Notes: a model not told the origin generated them from the sequence alone. A stretch of 64,000 nucleotides of DNA from Diphasiastrum complanatum (GCA_029204225.1 CM055111.1:43528815-43592814); one strand, 5' to 3'; numbered from the stretch's first letter, positions 21,201-32,360 are shown. Made by a program: numbers and translations.

Positions 21201-21735
21201 AACCTTGGCAAGGCCTATATGTGAATGTGAAGTGTATATGCAGTGCAAATGAAAGCTAGTGCTGTCGAATACTGCTGCAAATAAAATTACAACAGACGTG
21301 CACAAAAAACGACGCTTTTACAAGAGATAGCAATAGACAGCAGCACTTTAACAACTTCGAAGGGAACTGATGACAGGAACAAGTGATACTTCCCTATGCC
21401 AGCTAACATTAATCTCATTACGGTCCCATCTGCATGGGTTGCTAGAAACAATCATTAGTACAAGATATTTCAAAGAAAGAAAACAGCACAACTCTCTGTC
21501 GGAACTGGAATCACAGAATATCAATTCTTTGTTAAAAATAGATAGTTTGTCATTTGGAGACGATGGGAATTAAAACCTGGGGAGCAAAGTGATCCAAAGT
21601 TTGAGTAAACCAATGGACTTCCTGACTTAAAAAATTGCCCTGCTCTGCTTCCAACTTAGAAGGTGCTGCTTCGCAGCTGAGAGCGGCTAAAGCCAGCAAT
21701 ACCATCTGGAATATAATCCAACCCACAGAACCCAT
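15104..21735 (-). CDS. Serine carboxypeptidase S28 family (lysosomal Pro-X type), 5' three exons
   Basis: Exons 21735-21577, 15559-15434 and 15259-15104 splice in phase 0 to 147 residues. Exon 1 starts at an ATG with a signal peptide (VLLALAALSCEA), followed by WFTQTLDHFAPQ. Exon 2 reads DRRQFSQRYYKFLDYF and IFLRICGEYTCQGI. Exon 3 reads AKKFGAAMVCLEHRYYGESS and LSSKQAIFDLATFRSYYQ. This is the conserved N-terminal part of S28 peptidases, which cut prolyl bonds in the secretory or vacuolar system. The family is usually about 480-500 aa, and the GGSY nucleophile, Asp and His lie in later exons not found here. Beyond exon 3 lies the LINE array, so the gene either has a giant intron 3 or is truncated. 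No frame damage is seen in the three exons. Intron 1 is 6.0 kb, intron 2 174 bp. Confidence 0.85.
15434..15559 (-). CDS. S28 peptidase exon 2
   Basis: It holds 42 codons between an AG acceptor (15561-15560) and a GT donor (15433-15432). It encodes residues 54-95 and includes the conserved CGE. Confidence 0.85.
15560..16340. other. S28 intron 1, 3' part; no gene seen
   Basis: The sequence is AT-rich and non-coding. At 16287-16318 it holds CCCTAAAT-CCCTAA-CCCCTAA-CCCC, a short degenerate match to the plant telomere repeat. Confidence 0.5.
16341..18235 (+). pseudogene. Ty3/gypsy relic (gag-protease edge, RT/RNase H, pol C terminus)
   Basis: 16380-16880 matches the protease-region sequence at 44310-44880 (LDVLRLMN..., DVVLGM-like) with many stops. 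17193-17580 encodes reverse-transcriptase/RNase H remnants (FVVKADAIDIVVGAVLMQEG, HEKDLYAIVHALKALKHYLYG, then YTDHNNLRYFCNKPNLRGRQ and ADALSR). 17970-18220 is the C-terminal end of pol (KVHPVFHVSTLKRVLHNGD, PVRVLDRQERLCK, YATWETA). All parts are broken by stops, so the copy is inactive. It lies in intron 1 of the S28 gene, on the opposite strand to it. Confidence 0.8.
18236..18890 (+). mobile_element. LTR of the gypsy relic (end uncertain)
   Basis: A purine tract (AAGGGGGAAAGGGA, 18222-18235) precedes TGTTACAG at 18236. An internal stretch around 18424-18530 (GATTGGCCTCCTAA, GGCACGTGTCATATGCTCA, ACTTGGTCCAG) recurs at 34167-34268 beside another gypsy relic, which confirms LTR identity. The 3' boundary cannot be fixed. 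Confidence 0.65.
18891..19915 (+). pseudogene. Ty3/gypsy integrase relic
   Basis: Broken frames read HYFWWPK, SVSIDFITHLPHTQVQHDII and VVVDRLTKMAPIVPT (integrase core start), then a C-terminal piece (LSPHYCGPWKIVKRLNDVAY, 19803-19880). It lies after the LTR, so it belongs to a second inserted or rearranged copy. It has multiple stops and is inactive. Confidence 0.75.
19916..20320. other. Unassigned intron DNA
   Basis: No supported gene, LTR or RNA is visible. Confidence 0.4.
20321..20568. repeat. 124-bp direct tandem duplication
   Basis: Units 20321-20444 and 20445-20568, each starting AGGCTTGCATGGGGGCATGC, are nearly identical (about three differences). No coding role is evident; the open frames within it are by-products of the repeat. 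Confidence 0.92.
20569..21576. other. S28 intron 1, 5' part; nothing recognised
   Basis: It runs up to the exon 1 donor. Short open frames occur, but none has recognisable domains or a long coding signal. Confidence 0.4.
21577..21735 (-). CDS. S28 peptidase exon 1 (start codon and signal peptide)
   Basis: It holds 53 codons, from ATG at 21735 to a GT donor (21576-21575) after the codon for Q53. The hydrophobic stretch at residues 6-20 is a typical secretory signal. Confidence 0.85.
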
Positions 21736-22239
21736 TGCTGTAAAAATGGATTTAACAAATTGCTAAAACACAGAATGCACAATTGCCAAGTACTGGCTTT
21801 AAATTTTCGTTAAGAGATCCGGCGTGCCGAAAGAAAGAGAGTCTGTCCTCTCTCATCTCCTCGTTTTGCAATCAATTCACCATTTCATGTATGAACGATT
21901 CTCTCGCCCATACCTACGTAGCCCCTGTTAAGGTGGGAGACTGAATTTACAGCCTAGTCATTGAAATTATGCAAATGCATCTCGTTTTAAGGTGGGCTTA
22001 ACAACCTAAGACCAAAGAGAAACTTTGGGGTTGGATCAAATGATGCAACGAAGCTCCTTTCTTAATGCATAGGCAACTCTTTTGCATGATCCGTCCATAG
22101 TAAACAAACATTGACTGGCCCACACATCTTCCTTGCATGTGATTCGGCCGCCCATGGGCATAGATTTGCAATTTTACAACTTACAAGCAATGAGGTGGGT
22201 CCAATAAGGGCATTTGAGTCGAGGTAAGGATAATGCCAT
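21736..22239. other. Upstream region of the S28 gene
   Basis: This is the 5' flank of the minus-strand gene and should hold its 5' UTR and promoter. I cannot identify a convincing TATA box or regulatory motif. Confidence 0.35.
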
Positions 22240-22861
22240 CGTAATGGATACTTTGTGAATATTATGCCCATTTCTAAACAAATTAAAAAGTAAAAAATAT
22301 ATGTGCTTTTTTTTAAATGCAGATTTTGCATTTTCTTTGCTGCTCATCCGTATGGAGTTAATAAGACTGCCACGTGGCACGTTCATAGTGGTCGGTTAAA
22401 GTCAAACTGCCTATTATGCTTTGTAATGTATACATGTGAAAAAGTTTAAGGTACCCATTACGCAATGGAAGGCGCCCAGGCACAGGCCATTCTGCCCAAT
22501 TCGGCTTTCCAAAAGAAATTAGGCTCAGGCCCTCCGGGCCTCGCCTAAAAAATTTTGGAAATCCTTACCAGGCAGAATGGCTTGTGCCCGACTCCTTCCA
22601 TAGTACGTAATGAATACCTTTTACTTTTGGTTTTTGAGCATCTTAAAAAGCAGAATATTCATGTGTTTTTTCCCAAATGCATGTGCTGCGTTTTTCTTTC
22701 CTCATGCTGCATTTTCCACCGTCGCGTCAGGCTATACCAAGTTACAACTGCCATGTGGCATCTTTAGAGTGGTCAATCAAGGTCAAAGTGCTCATTACTT
22801 TTCATAAAATACATGTGGAAAAATCAAAGGTAACCATTACGCAATGAAAGTTGTTGGGCCT
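22240..22861. repeat. Tandem 366-bp unit, copy 1 and left part of copy 2
   Basis: Sequence from CGTAATGGATAC (22240) recurs in order from CGTAATGAATACC (22606): a C/T-rich run, ACTGCCACGTGGCA-like, AGTGGTC.., GGTCAAA.TGC, ACATGTG.AAAA and AAGGTA.CCATTACGCAATG. Divergence is roughly 25-30 percent. Each unit ends in a palindrome. The second unit is interrupted at 22861 by Copia-A and resumes at 28517. Confidence 0.75.
22448..22620. repeat. Imperfect palindrome, about 80-bp arms (fold-back/MITE-like)
   Basis: The left arm from AAGGTACCCATTACG pairs with the right arm ending CGTAATGAATACCTT. The arms share GGCA..GGCCATTCTGCC and TTTCCAAAA in mirrored order, and the centre (about 22534) is AGGCCC-TC-CGGGCCT. 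It has no coding capacity. It could be a fold-back transposon or a junction palindrome of the tandem unit. Confidence 0.75.
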
Positions 22862-24059
22862 TGTTGGAGAAAGAGGGTGTGTGAGTGTGAGAAACAAAAA
22901 TAGCTCGAAGAGAAAACGAACACGAAGAGAAACGAACACGAAGAGAAACGAACTCGAACAGAAAGTGTTCGTGCGCAGCGGAATGAGTATATTACTCTTT
23001 CCCTAAGCATGACTACACCTACCAAAAACGAACAGGATGGTAGTGATAGACATCACGGTCGATCTGATTACATAGCCAAACATTAACAAAACATCATAAG
23101 AATAATTTGTCGCGAACAGCTAGACAAATTATTAGTCGCGAAGAGCTAGACTGAGCTCGACCGATAATCAGTCGCTAATTAGTTGCGAAAGGCAAGACTA
23201 AATATTAGTCGTCAACAGCTAGACTAATAATAATTCGCTAAGAACATATTACCAGATTGAGCAACAAGAGAGTCAGACAAAATGAAGAAAAGCATAGCAA
23301 TATCGACACAAATCTGAACGCAGAACAACAGAGTTGTTATCAAATTAAGTATAGCAAAATATACATGTCAATAATGTTGTGGAGCACAAGACAATAACGG
23401 ACGAAACCGCGTGCTCTACAAAGTTAATTCAATCTGTAAAAGGAATGAACCTATTACTGACAATACAAAAGAATCAATGCGCAACGCATCTACTTCGTCT
23501 ATCTCTGATAAGCTTCTGATGCTATTATTTTACACACACTGAATACGCAAGTGGTATTCAATATACACACACAATTTTACAAGTGTGCAGATAAAGAATG
23601 TACAAAGTGGATGTGTTGTCTGTAGGAGATCGTGGGTGGCTGCTGTCGTCGTCAAATCTGTTAGCACAGTTGCATGGGATGAGCGTGAAAAGCCGCGACG
23701 TCAGCCTTTGTTGAAATGAACGTTGGTGAAGATGCGAAAAATGCGACACTCTGATGAAATGCCTTAGAATTTAATTTACAAGGTGCCTTCGCTTTTACTA
23801 AAAAAAAAAAAACATTTTGTAAGGCAATGTCGTCTTTTTCGCCTGTCACAAATCACGTGTAAAAACACAGTGTCGCTTTTTTTGCCTTTTTTTTTCGCCT
23901 ATGAGAATTTACTTGTATTTATGCAGACAGTCGCGTTTTATTTGTCTGTCTTATTTTACATGTAAATATGCAAACTGTGCGACAACATGAGTAAAAATGC
24001 AGCATGAATGGAGGCAGATTAAAATAGGATTCAGGAGAGTAGAGGAGATAAATCCAACA
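22862..24059 (-). repeat. Copia-A 3' LTR
   Basis: It is 1198 bp with TGTTGG...CCAACA termini. The inner part has short GAACACGAAGAGAAAC and CAGCTAGACTAATA-type repeats, probably U3 control repeats. Confidence 0.92.
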
Positions 24060-24137
24060 TCCCCCCTTAATCTGGATCCGTGAATGCCTTGATCTTCAGA
24101 CTAAGCAATACACAAAATTTGTTGTGTGCATTAACAT

Positions 24138-27120
24138 TTAATGTCTTCGTGAATATATCTGCAGCCATGTTTGCGTTCTGCAGTACGTTAAGCTCACCTC
24201 CTTGTTGAGAACATTGCCCCTGATGTAGTGATATTTGATGTCAATGTGCTTACTCCCAGAGTGAAATCTAGGGTTGGCTGATAAGGCAATAACACTCCGA
24301 GTATCACAGAATAAAATTGTAGGGCTGTACTGATACAGATTAACGTCTGACAGTAAATTTTTCAACCAAAACGCTTCCTTAATAGATTGAGAAGCAGCAA
24401 TGTATTCTGCTTCAATCAATCGTCTCGCTCTGTCTCTGTGGATCTGAATGCCTAGACGGAAGTGAGCTTCACCCAGATCAGTCATGTCGAACTCTGAAAA
24501 CAGCATCTGCTTAGAATCCTTGACCAAATTGGTATTGTTGCTGAAGAGCAACGTATCATCCACATATAAGGTGATGATAATGAAGGATTGCTGCACTGAC
24601 TTGGAATAGACGTTGCAATCAACAGTGCTTGGTATGAATCCTTGTTCGATGAGGAATGTGTTGATCCTCTATAACCAAGCTCTGGTAGACTGTTTCAAGA
24701 CGTAAAGTGCTTTGTGGAGTTTATAGACATGATTCTTCATACCTTCCAAAACGTATCTTTCAGGTTGGATCATGTAGATGTCTTCTTGTATAACTCCATT
24801 CAGATAGGTTGTTTGCACATCAAGTTGATGTACTTCGAGGTCGGCAGCTGCGCATAAGACAATGGTGTTCGGATCGACGAATGTTTGACTGCTGGACTGA
24901 AGTCTCGCTGTAGTCAACGTTGGGGATCTGAGTGAATCCTCGTGCTACCAATCTTGTCTTCCTTCGATCAATTGTTCCGTTGGCATTGTATTTGATATTA
25001 AAGATCCATTTGCAATCAATGATATTGCAGCCAATAGGAGCTTCGACTAGTGACCATGTATGGTTCTTGATCAGAGATGAATACTCTCTGTCCATAGCTT
25101 CTCTCCAGAGATTAGAGTCTGGTTGGCTGAGTGTCTCTTCGACTATCGTCGGTTCCTGTGTCAAGAGACATGCAGACTCAGAACTATACCTTGTGGGCTG
25201 TGTGCTCACTCGGCTTGATTTTCTGGGAGGATTCGACTGATGAACCATTCTTGGAACTTGTTGCTAGGTAGCAGCAATGTCTTCATCTGATTCGCCGTCA
25301 AAAAGTGGGTCGATAATAGACATGCTTGAGCCAGAAGCTCGGATAGTCGTGTCAATAACAAGCGATGAAGGTTCTCCTGGAGTAATATCCTTGCCTTTGA
25401 TGTCGACAAACTGATCCTCGATAAAGACTGTATCCCGGCTATACAAAATCTGCTGGGTATCAGGATCATACAACTTGTATGTATTATCAGATGAAGTATA
25501 TCCAATCAAGATGGTCTTGAGACCTTGGAAGTCCAATTTCTTTCTCGTGTCTTTTGGGATCTGCGAGTAGGCAGCACATCCAAACACTCTTAGGTTCTTC
25601 ACAGAAGGCTTAGAGCCTATCCACACCTCGTGGGGTGTCTTGCATGAGAGGGCCTTGGTCGAACATTTGTTCTGGACGTAAGCTGTAGTGGAGACAGCTT
25701 CATCCCAGAATCTCTTGGGCAGCGATGCATGCGCTAGCATACATTTGGTTGATTCAACCAGGGTACGGTTCTTCCTCTCGGCTAAGCCATTAGACTGAGG
25801 ACTGTAAGGAGTGACGAATTGTTGTTCAATGTCTTGGCTTTGGCAGTATTCCTTAAACTCGATAGAGATATGTTCTCCACCATTGTCTGACCTTAGAGCC
25901 TTGATCGTTCGTCCAGTCTCCTTTTCTGCATGCTCCTTGAAGATTCTGAAGTAGTTGAAGTCTTCTGATTGCTTCTTTATAAAGTACACCATAGTCCTTC
26001 TGGAAAATTCATCAATAAAAGTTATAAAATACTTCGCATCCTTCAGCGAAGGATTTTTCATCGGGCCACAAATGTCTGAATGTACAATGTCTAACAATTC
26101 TCTAACAATATGCTGATGGCTTGAGTTAAATGGTTTCCTAGTCTGTTTACCAACTAGACAGTCTTGACAGACAGGTAACTCAACTTTATCACAAGGATAG
26201 TCGAGATCAAGAACAATAGATTGTCTAGACATTTGTTGTACAACAACATGATTCAAGTGACCAAGTCTATAATGCCAAAGTAAACTTTTATTTGCATTAA
26301 TAGAAGTACTGAGCGTCTGACTAGAGGCAGAAAAACAATGACTTAATTTATACAAGTATCCATGTCTCTTTTCGAGTGCTAGGATCTTGCCTGTCCTATC
26401 AACTACTTTGCACTACTCACATTCGAATTCTACTCTATGTCCTAGATCTGTGATTATGCTTACAGAGAGCAGATTCGTAGATAGATTTGGTACATACAGG
26501 ACTTTAGAAAGTAGCTTAGACTGATCATTTGCAAACCTTAATCTTACAGTACCTTCACCTTTAATAGCTTGTGTGCTATTGTCGCCAAGGTGAACATATT
26601 TCTTGGTATTGTAAGGTGCATAGGACTCTAACAACATAGTAATGACTCTCGAAAGAGTCAGTTCTGGATGTGTCGTGATGATCATCACCCAACTGTCGTA
26701 TGAGCTTGGCAAGCTTGTAGGCAGTTACATCACTGCGTCTTGATCGTCTATGACAGTTCCGACAGCGACCATTTGCCTTAGCAGGTTCTTGAATTGATTG
26801 ATGTGATTCTACAGGGAATCATCATTCGCCAACTTGAGGGAGTAAAATTTCTTCCTGAGATATAGCTTGGAAGCTATATCTCGCACTTCGTATAGTGTGC
26901 TCAAGATGTCTCAGACTTCTTTCGATGTCTAGGCCTCGGATACATGGCCGATCTGGGTATCCGTAATGTTGAGGATGATTAGCGCGAAAGCCTTTCCATC
27001 CTTCAGCTTCCATCTGGCGATTGCTACGTCATCTGCTTCGGGTTTCCCTTCTGCACCTGTAACAACGTCATACAATTCTTTAGCCATTAGTACAGTTTTC
27101 ATCTTAAATTTTCACAGATG
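24138..27120 (-). pseudogene. Copia-A gag-pol remnant
   Basis: In minus-strand order: a gag start (VLMAKELYDVVTGAEGKPEA, KDGKAFALIILNITDTQIG) with stops; a gag end fused to the late protease region (26712-26413), with the CCHC knuckle and DSGA active site deleted; GAG-pre-integrase and integrase (26355-25264: WHYRLGHLN, DIVHSDICGPM, LRSDNGGEH, TPYSPQSNGLAERKNRTL); reverse transcriptase in pieces (25248-24820, 24917-24669, then LYVDDTLLFSNN at about 24570); and RNase H (EAEYIAASQSIKEAFWLKNL). A deletion joins reverse transcriptase to RNase H after LGIQIHRDRA. It is not autonomous. Confidence 0.9.
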
Positions 27121-27319
27121 CTAATTGGCTCCATCAAGCTTGTCCATAATGGGAATGGCTTTCCCTTGGGAATCCATGTGGAAGATTAGTCTAAGTGATA
27201 GGAAAAACTATTAGTGACTTAAGTATGAAAATCTGGCACTGGGTTACAGAACAAGAAGACAATTACTCTATCGGCTAGTAGAGTCTTGTACTGTGGGAGC
27301 TTATCAGGCTACGAAAATA

Positions 27320-27331
27320 GCTCTAATACCA
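27320..27331 (-). promoter_or_regulatory. Copia-A primer-binding site (initiator tRNA-Met)
   Basis: The minus strand reads TGGTATTAGAGC immediately inside the 5' LTR. It differs at one base from the common copia site TGGTATCAGAGC. Confidence 0.85.
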
Positions 27332-28516
27332 TGTTGGAGAAAGAGGGTGTGTGAGTGTGAGAAACAAAAATAGCTCGAAGAGAAAACGAACACGAAGAGA
27401 AGCGAACTCGAATAGAAAGTGTTCGTGCGCAGCGGAATGAGATATATTACTCTTTTCCTAAGCATGACTATGCCTATCAGAAACGAACAGAATTTTACTG
27501 ATAGACATCACGGTCGATCTGATTACGTAGCCAAACATTAACAAAACATCAGAAGAATAATTTGTCGCAAACAGCTAGACAAATTATTAGTCGTGAATGA
27601 CTCGTGAAGAGCTAGACTAAGCTCGACTAATAATCAGTCGCGAAAGGCAAGACTAAATATTAGTCGTCAACAGCTAGACTAATAATAATTTGCTAAGAAC
27701 AGATTACCAGATTGAGCAACAAGAGAGTCAGATAAAATGAAGAAAAGCATAGCAATATCGACACAAATTTGAATGCAGAACAACAGAGTTGTTATCAGAT
27801 TAAGTATAGCAAAATATACATGTCAATAATGTTGTGGAGCACAAGACAATAACGGACGAAACCGCGTGCTCTACAGAGCTAATTCAATCTGTAAAAGGAA
27901 TGAACTTATTACTGACAATACAAAAGAATCAATGTGCAAGGCATCTACTTCGTCTATCTTTGATAAGCTTATGATGCTATTATTTTACACACACACTGAA
28001 TACGCAAGTGGTATTCAATATATATACACAATTTTACAGGTGTGCAGATGAAGAAAGTACAAAGTGGATGTGCTATCTGTAGGAGATCGTGGGTGGCTGT
28101 TGTCGTTGTCAAATCTGTTAGCACATTTGCATGGAATGAGTGTGAAAAGGCCGCGATGTCAGCCTTTGCTGAAATGAACATTGGTGAAGATGTGAAAAAT
28201 GCGACACTCTGACGAAATGCCTTAAGATTTGATTTACAGGGTGTCTTCGCTTTTCCTAGGGCACCTTCGGCATTTTGTAAGGCAGTGTCGCCTTTTTTGC
28301 CTGTCACAAATCACATGTAAAAACCCAATGTCGCATTTTATGTCTTTTTTTTTTTTCGCCTGTGAGAATTTACTTGTATTTATGCAGACAGTTGCGTTTT
28401 ATTCGTCTGTCTTATTTTACATGTAAATATGCAGACTGTGCAACAACATGAGTAAAAATGCAGCATGAATGGAGGCAGATTAAAATAGGATTTAGGAGAG
28501 TAGAGGAGATAAAACA
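27332..28516 (-). repeat. Copia-A 5' LTR
   Basis: It is 1185 bp and matches 22862-24059 apart from scattered changes. Its end is shortened to ATAAAACA, where the other copy has ATAAATCCAACA. Confidence 0.92.
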
Positions 28517-28590
28517 GGCCTTGCCTAAAAATTCTGGAAAACCTTACCGGGCACAATGTCCTCTACATGGCACCTTCCATAATACATTGC
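28517..28590. repeat. Right half of the second palindrome unit
   Basis: GGCCTTGCCTAAAAATTCTGG and the following CCTTACCGGGCA match 22537-22605. Copia-A therefore split the second palindrome at its centre. Confidence 0.75.
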
Positions 28591-29960
28591 CATCACACGA
28601 GAACACCTCCAAGTGAAATATGACAGGGCAATAGACAAGCATATGAAGGATCAAAACTTACAAAGTACATGTAAAAGTGTCTTCAAAATTCAGAAAAGTA
28701 TTTCAAAATTGTTAATAATGACATGGACCAAAAGAAATAGATGTACCACATTTTGCAAGAGTTCCAAAAGATGTAAAAGTTGCTACATTTGTGCATATTC
28801 ATCTTGTTGGATGTCTCATCTATCATCGCAACCTTCAACCACGTGTTTTTTTCCAAATGTTCACAATGACCAAAGTCTCTTACTACATCATATTATTACA
28901 CTTTGCGATGGGCCCTTGATTCAAACCTTTTACTTGCAACTTGACAACACATCTAGAAAAAACAAAAATCAAGTCCTTGTATATCTGAGCATGTTGGTTG
29001 AAAATAGAATCTTCACAAAAGCTATAATAGAGTTTTGCTTGCCAAATACACACATGATCATATAAATTACATGTTCTTCAAGTTGACATGAAAACTTGCA
29101 CAAGATAATGCTTTTATCCTAACACAAATAATGTCAATTGCAGGTATAGCTTACACTATTGAAAACAAACTTTTGACTTCATAAAGTTAGTAGAACTCAA
29201 GTCACAAAGAAAAATGATCAACAATTAGAATGTTTAGAATCGATGTGCTTTTAAGCTTGGACACTCTTGAGCATTTTAGTTCAGTTCTTAGAGTTGATTT
29301 AGAGTTTGCTATTGCGCTTACTGCTTATTAGCGAAAGTGCTTAATTCAGACATATTCTCAGTTATTCATAGATAGCTTAGAGTACGTGGCTTCGATCCAC
29401 AATCTATTTCTGCTCATTTGCATTCTGATTTGTTTTTCTTAATCAATCAATTTTCTTATTGCATTCAGTATATGTCAGTATGCATGCCTCTCTATAATAC
29501 TTTGTAACTGATAATTGTGTAATAATTCAATGTTTTATGTTTGGCTACGTAATCACTTAGTTGCTAGCGATTTCAAAGTTAGTTGCTAAAGGTTGAACGT
29601 GATTTCTATCACTATCTTTTGTTCAATATTGATAGGCATAGTCATGCACAGGAAAGAAGGTTCATTCCATTGCGCTCGATGAAGTCATCTATCTACTTCG
29701 ACTTTGTCGTATTGCTTTATCTCATCTCATCACCTCTTTCCAACATACTGAGCATGCGTGCAAACTTTTGTCCAGAATCGATCAGCCAAACTAGCACTTT
29801 GTCTAATAGAAGCCTATCATTTCTCGCCAGTGCTAATGAAGCTCTTACAAATTTTTTCCGCGACCGTACTTGCCTAAAATTTCCGAACAACCTTCTGATA
29901 CTCTCTAAAGCTATTATCTTATTATTCTTTCTACTTATCTTACCTTATTTTATTTGTCAA
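28591..29960. other. Intergenic AT-rich DNA, nothing recognised
   Basis: Several open frames (for example 28613-29065 and 29583-29975) have no recognisable motif and an AT-rich, non-coding composition. Confidence 0.4.
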
Positions 29961-30478
29961 AATGTCTTCAACTAAGTCAGATACCTCTGTTGCACCTCAC
30001 TCTATTGTCTTACGTGATTTTCCAATCTCAACGGACATCATGCATGACATTGCCTAGCACTGGCAGAGTGGCTGAATGGCTAAGCCTTTGCTCCAAGCGA
30101 TGGGCATTCATGCCATTGCATTTTCCAATAGAATAAGCATGGAGTTCATAAGTATGGCTTTTGGCACATGGGACGAGGCCAAAGCCAAATTCTATATCAC
30201 CTTTCAAGGAGTACTGCACAAGGTGTGGGTATCGGAGGCCGCTCTTGCTGCTATTGGAATAGTGTCTAGACCTCGCCATGTCCCATCGCATAAACAAGAC
30301 GATTTCGCCATTAAGCCTTTTATAGATACCCAAGTGGCCCAATACCATACCAACGATGGTTATCTTTTGGAAGCCATTCGTGATCCAACCTTACAAGTCG
30401 TTGCCCACCTCCTCAACAACTTCGTTATGGTTGAAAACCTACGGATGGATAGAATTCCTCACAGATCCTCCACCGTTT
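29961..30478 (+). pseudogene. Unrecognised broken ORF
   Basis: An ATG at 29961 opens MSSTKSDTSVAPHSIVLRDF and stops with TAG at 30054. A +1-shifted frame (30076-30480) continues for 134 aa with a balanced, protein-like composition (SMAFGTWDEAKAKFYITFQG, DDFAIKPFIDTQVAQYHTND, QVVAHLLNNFVMVENLRMDR). I do not recognise a family. The two pieces may be one gene with a frameshift, perhaps retroelement-derived. Confidence 0.4.
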
Positions 30479-31741
30479 AGTTGAGTCCAACTACGAGTTA
30501 GACAAGGGGATTGTCTAGCCATACGACTCGTACAAGACAGTGTTTGGAGAGTTGAAGAGAGCCATTAAGAGTAATACGAAAAAACAATTCGCTGTTGGCT
30601 CTCTTCTCTCATGCTTGGCCGTGTCCTATCTAGAGAATAAGGTGCACGGGTTTTGAGCTGATTCCGTGCTAACAGTCTATGAGCTAGCACCGGCCGAATC
30701 CTCACACCAGACAAGAACTTTCCATAGTCGTAGATGGGTACATAGCGAGATAGTTTCACCCCACTTACCTCTCGCGTCTCGTTGATGATAAAAAGGGATT
30801 CCTCCCAAATTTCAAATTTCAAATAATAAGGGAGGTGGAAATTGGCCAATAGGATTTGAGGCCAAAGCCCTAAAATCCACTATATATAGTGGTACTTTGT
30901 GAGTTCATTTCAATAAAGCAGGTAGAACCTCTATCAAATTGAAATTGGATGTCCTTGTTTTTCTTTTTTGCTTCATCTCTCATGCCTTTATTTGGATTTT
31001 GATATTGTTTGAATTTGTTAATTGTTGGTATTGAATCTTATTATACTTTTTGTGAGAGAAGAAACAGAGAGAGAAAAGTAAGCTTGATCTTTGGTTGGAT
31101 AGTGTTAATGGATCATAGTGTTAATTGTGAAATCATAAGTATGTGTATGAATCTGAACTATGCTATCGCTCTCATGGGAATGAATCTCTGTGTGACACGT
31201 TAAGATATACTTCATCCTTTGATGCTTGTATGTGCTTGGATCTAGGATTGAAGGTGGATAGAAATATCTGCTACACTATGACAACAAAATCTCATTTAGA
31301 TCAACCCTAGACTAGATTGACAATGAAAATCATGAGTTTTTTTATGATCTAAGCTAGATGTGAGCCTACCTTGGCATGTCCAACTAGGTTCGGTGCCCTA
31401 ACCACCTCACTTTGAATGTCAATAACTTTCTCAAGACAAGTCCATTTGACTTGACATCAATTGCAACACAAACTAGACTTTAATAGCTTTCCAACAAGCT
31501 ATCATGCACTAGGTTTGGATCTACCTTGGAGAAACACCAACCATCCAAAGTTGGATGATCTCACACATGTATGAGCACAACAGTCCACATAGTACCCATC
31601 ACGGATCCAATCAGTGTGATTTTGATCCCTTTTGATCCAAAAATCCCATTGATAGCATTAACAATCTACCACACTCTCAAATTTGAGTTTTACAAGCAAT
31701 TTTTCATCAAACTTGATGCATGCAAATCATCCTTAGGAATG
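30479..31741. other. Intergenic DNA with promoter-like signals
   Basis: It contains CCACTATATATAGTGG (a palindrome with a TATA core, about 30877-30892) and AATAAA shortly after (30912), spacing seen in LTRs. No LTR pair could be established and no gene is recognised. Confidence 0.35.
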
Positions 31742-32360
31742 GATCTGATACCATGTCAACTTTTTCAGATGTATGGAAACCCACAAATCAATGTGATTGA
31801 TCTTATAAGGTGTGTGTGATTGCACATAGATCTATCTCTTGATTGATGCAAACAATCTGGCAAGAGCACACAAACATGCATCTATCATTCACCAACTATC
31901 ATTCACATAGTAGGCAACTCTTGGTGAAAAAAACTAACTATAAAATCATCTTGTTCTCAAGTAGAGAGAGAATACATAGTGAAGCTCTTGGGTGGAGAGA
32001 AAATGTAGAAAAAATTCTAAGTGTTGGAGCTACTCTCACTCTCATCAAGCCAAAAAACTAAGTGTCAATACTAGCTCTCACACTCTCATAGAGTGGCTCG
32101 AGATCCAAGATAGGTGGCAATGAAGCTCAATGATTGGACCTCTCTAAAATCACCTCTTACAAAGATTGGACCACTCTTAGATCACCTCTTACAATGATTG
32201 AAACCATTTTGTTACACCTCTTTCTTTTATTGGTCCACATCAAAATTACATGATGAGGTGCTTAATCCTTACCCTCTCTACCATCATGTCCACTACCATA
32301 TTTACAAGTGTACATGGGTGCCCCCAAACTCAAGATAGATAACTTTTACAATTCTTCACA
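31742..32360 (-). mobile_element. Possible copia LTR with primer-binding site
   Basis: The + strand reads GATCTGATACCA (31742-31753), the complement of an initiator-tRNA-Met primer site, followed at once by TGTCAAC, an LTR-like start. The far end is not clear; ATAACTTTTACA near 32354 is a weak candidate. No pol is seen at the left, so this would be a remnant. Confidence 0.4.

Larger units (their letters stand above)
22862..28516 (-). mobile_element. Copia-A: Ty1/copia element, internally deleted
   Basis: Two LTRs (22862-24059 and 27332-28516) bound a minus-strand copia interior. Both start TGTTGGAGAAAG in + orientation, and the left one ends AATCCAACA. A primer-binding site complementary to initiator tRNA-Met (TGGTATTAGAGC on the minus strand) adjoins the right LTR, and a polypurine tract (minus strand AAGGGGGGA) adjoins the left LTR. 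The 5-bp duplication GGCCT flanks it (22857-22861 and 28517-28521). The LTRs are alike but carry several indels, so the insertion is not very recent. Confidence 0.93.

Noticed and set aside
15104-21735. S28 sequence as a processed pseudogene
   Set aside because: GT-AG introns, intact frame and a signal peptide show an intron-bearing gene copy.
26822-27013. Open frame in the Copia-A gag region (MEAEGWKGFRANHP)
   Set aside because: It is out of frame with the recognisable gag reading (KDGKAFALIILNITDTQIG) on the same strand.
30057-30115. tRNA-like A-box (TGGCAGAGTGGC)
   Set aside because: No matching B-box (GGTTCGA), no acceptor stem and no cloverleaf could be drawn.
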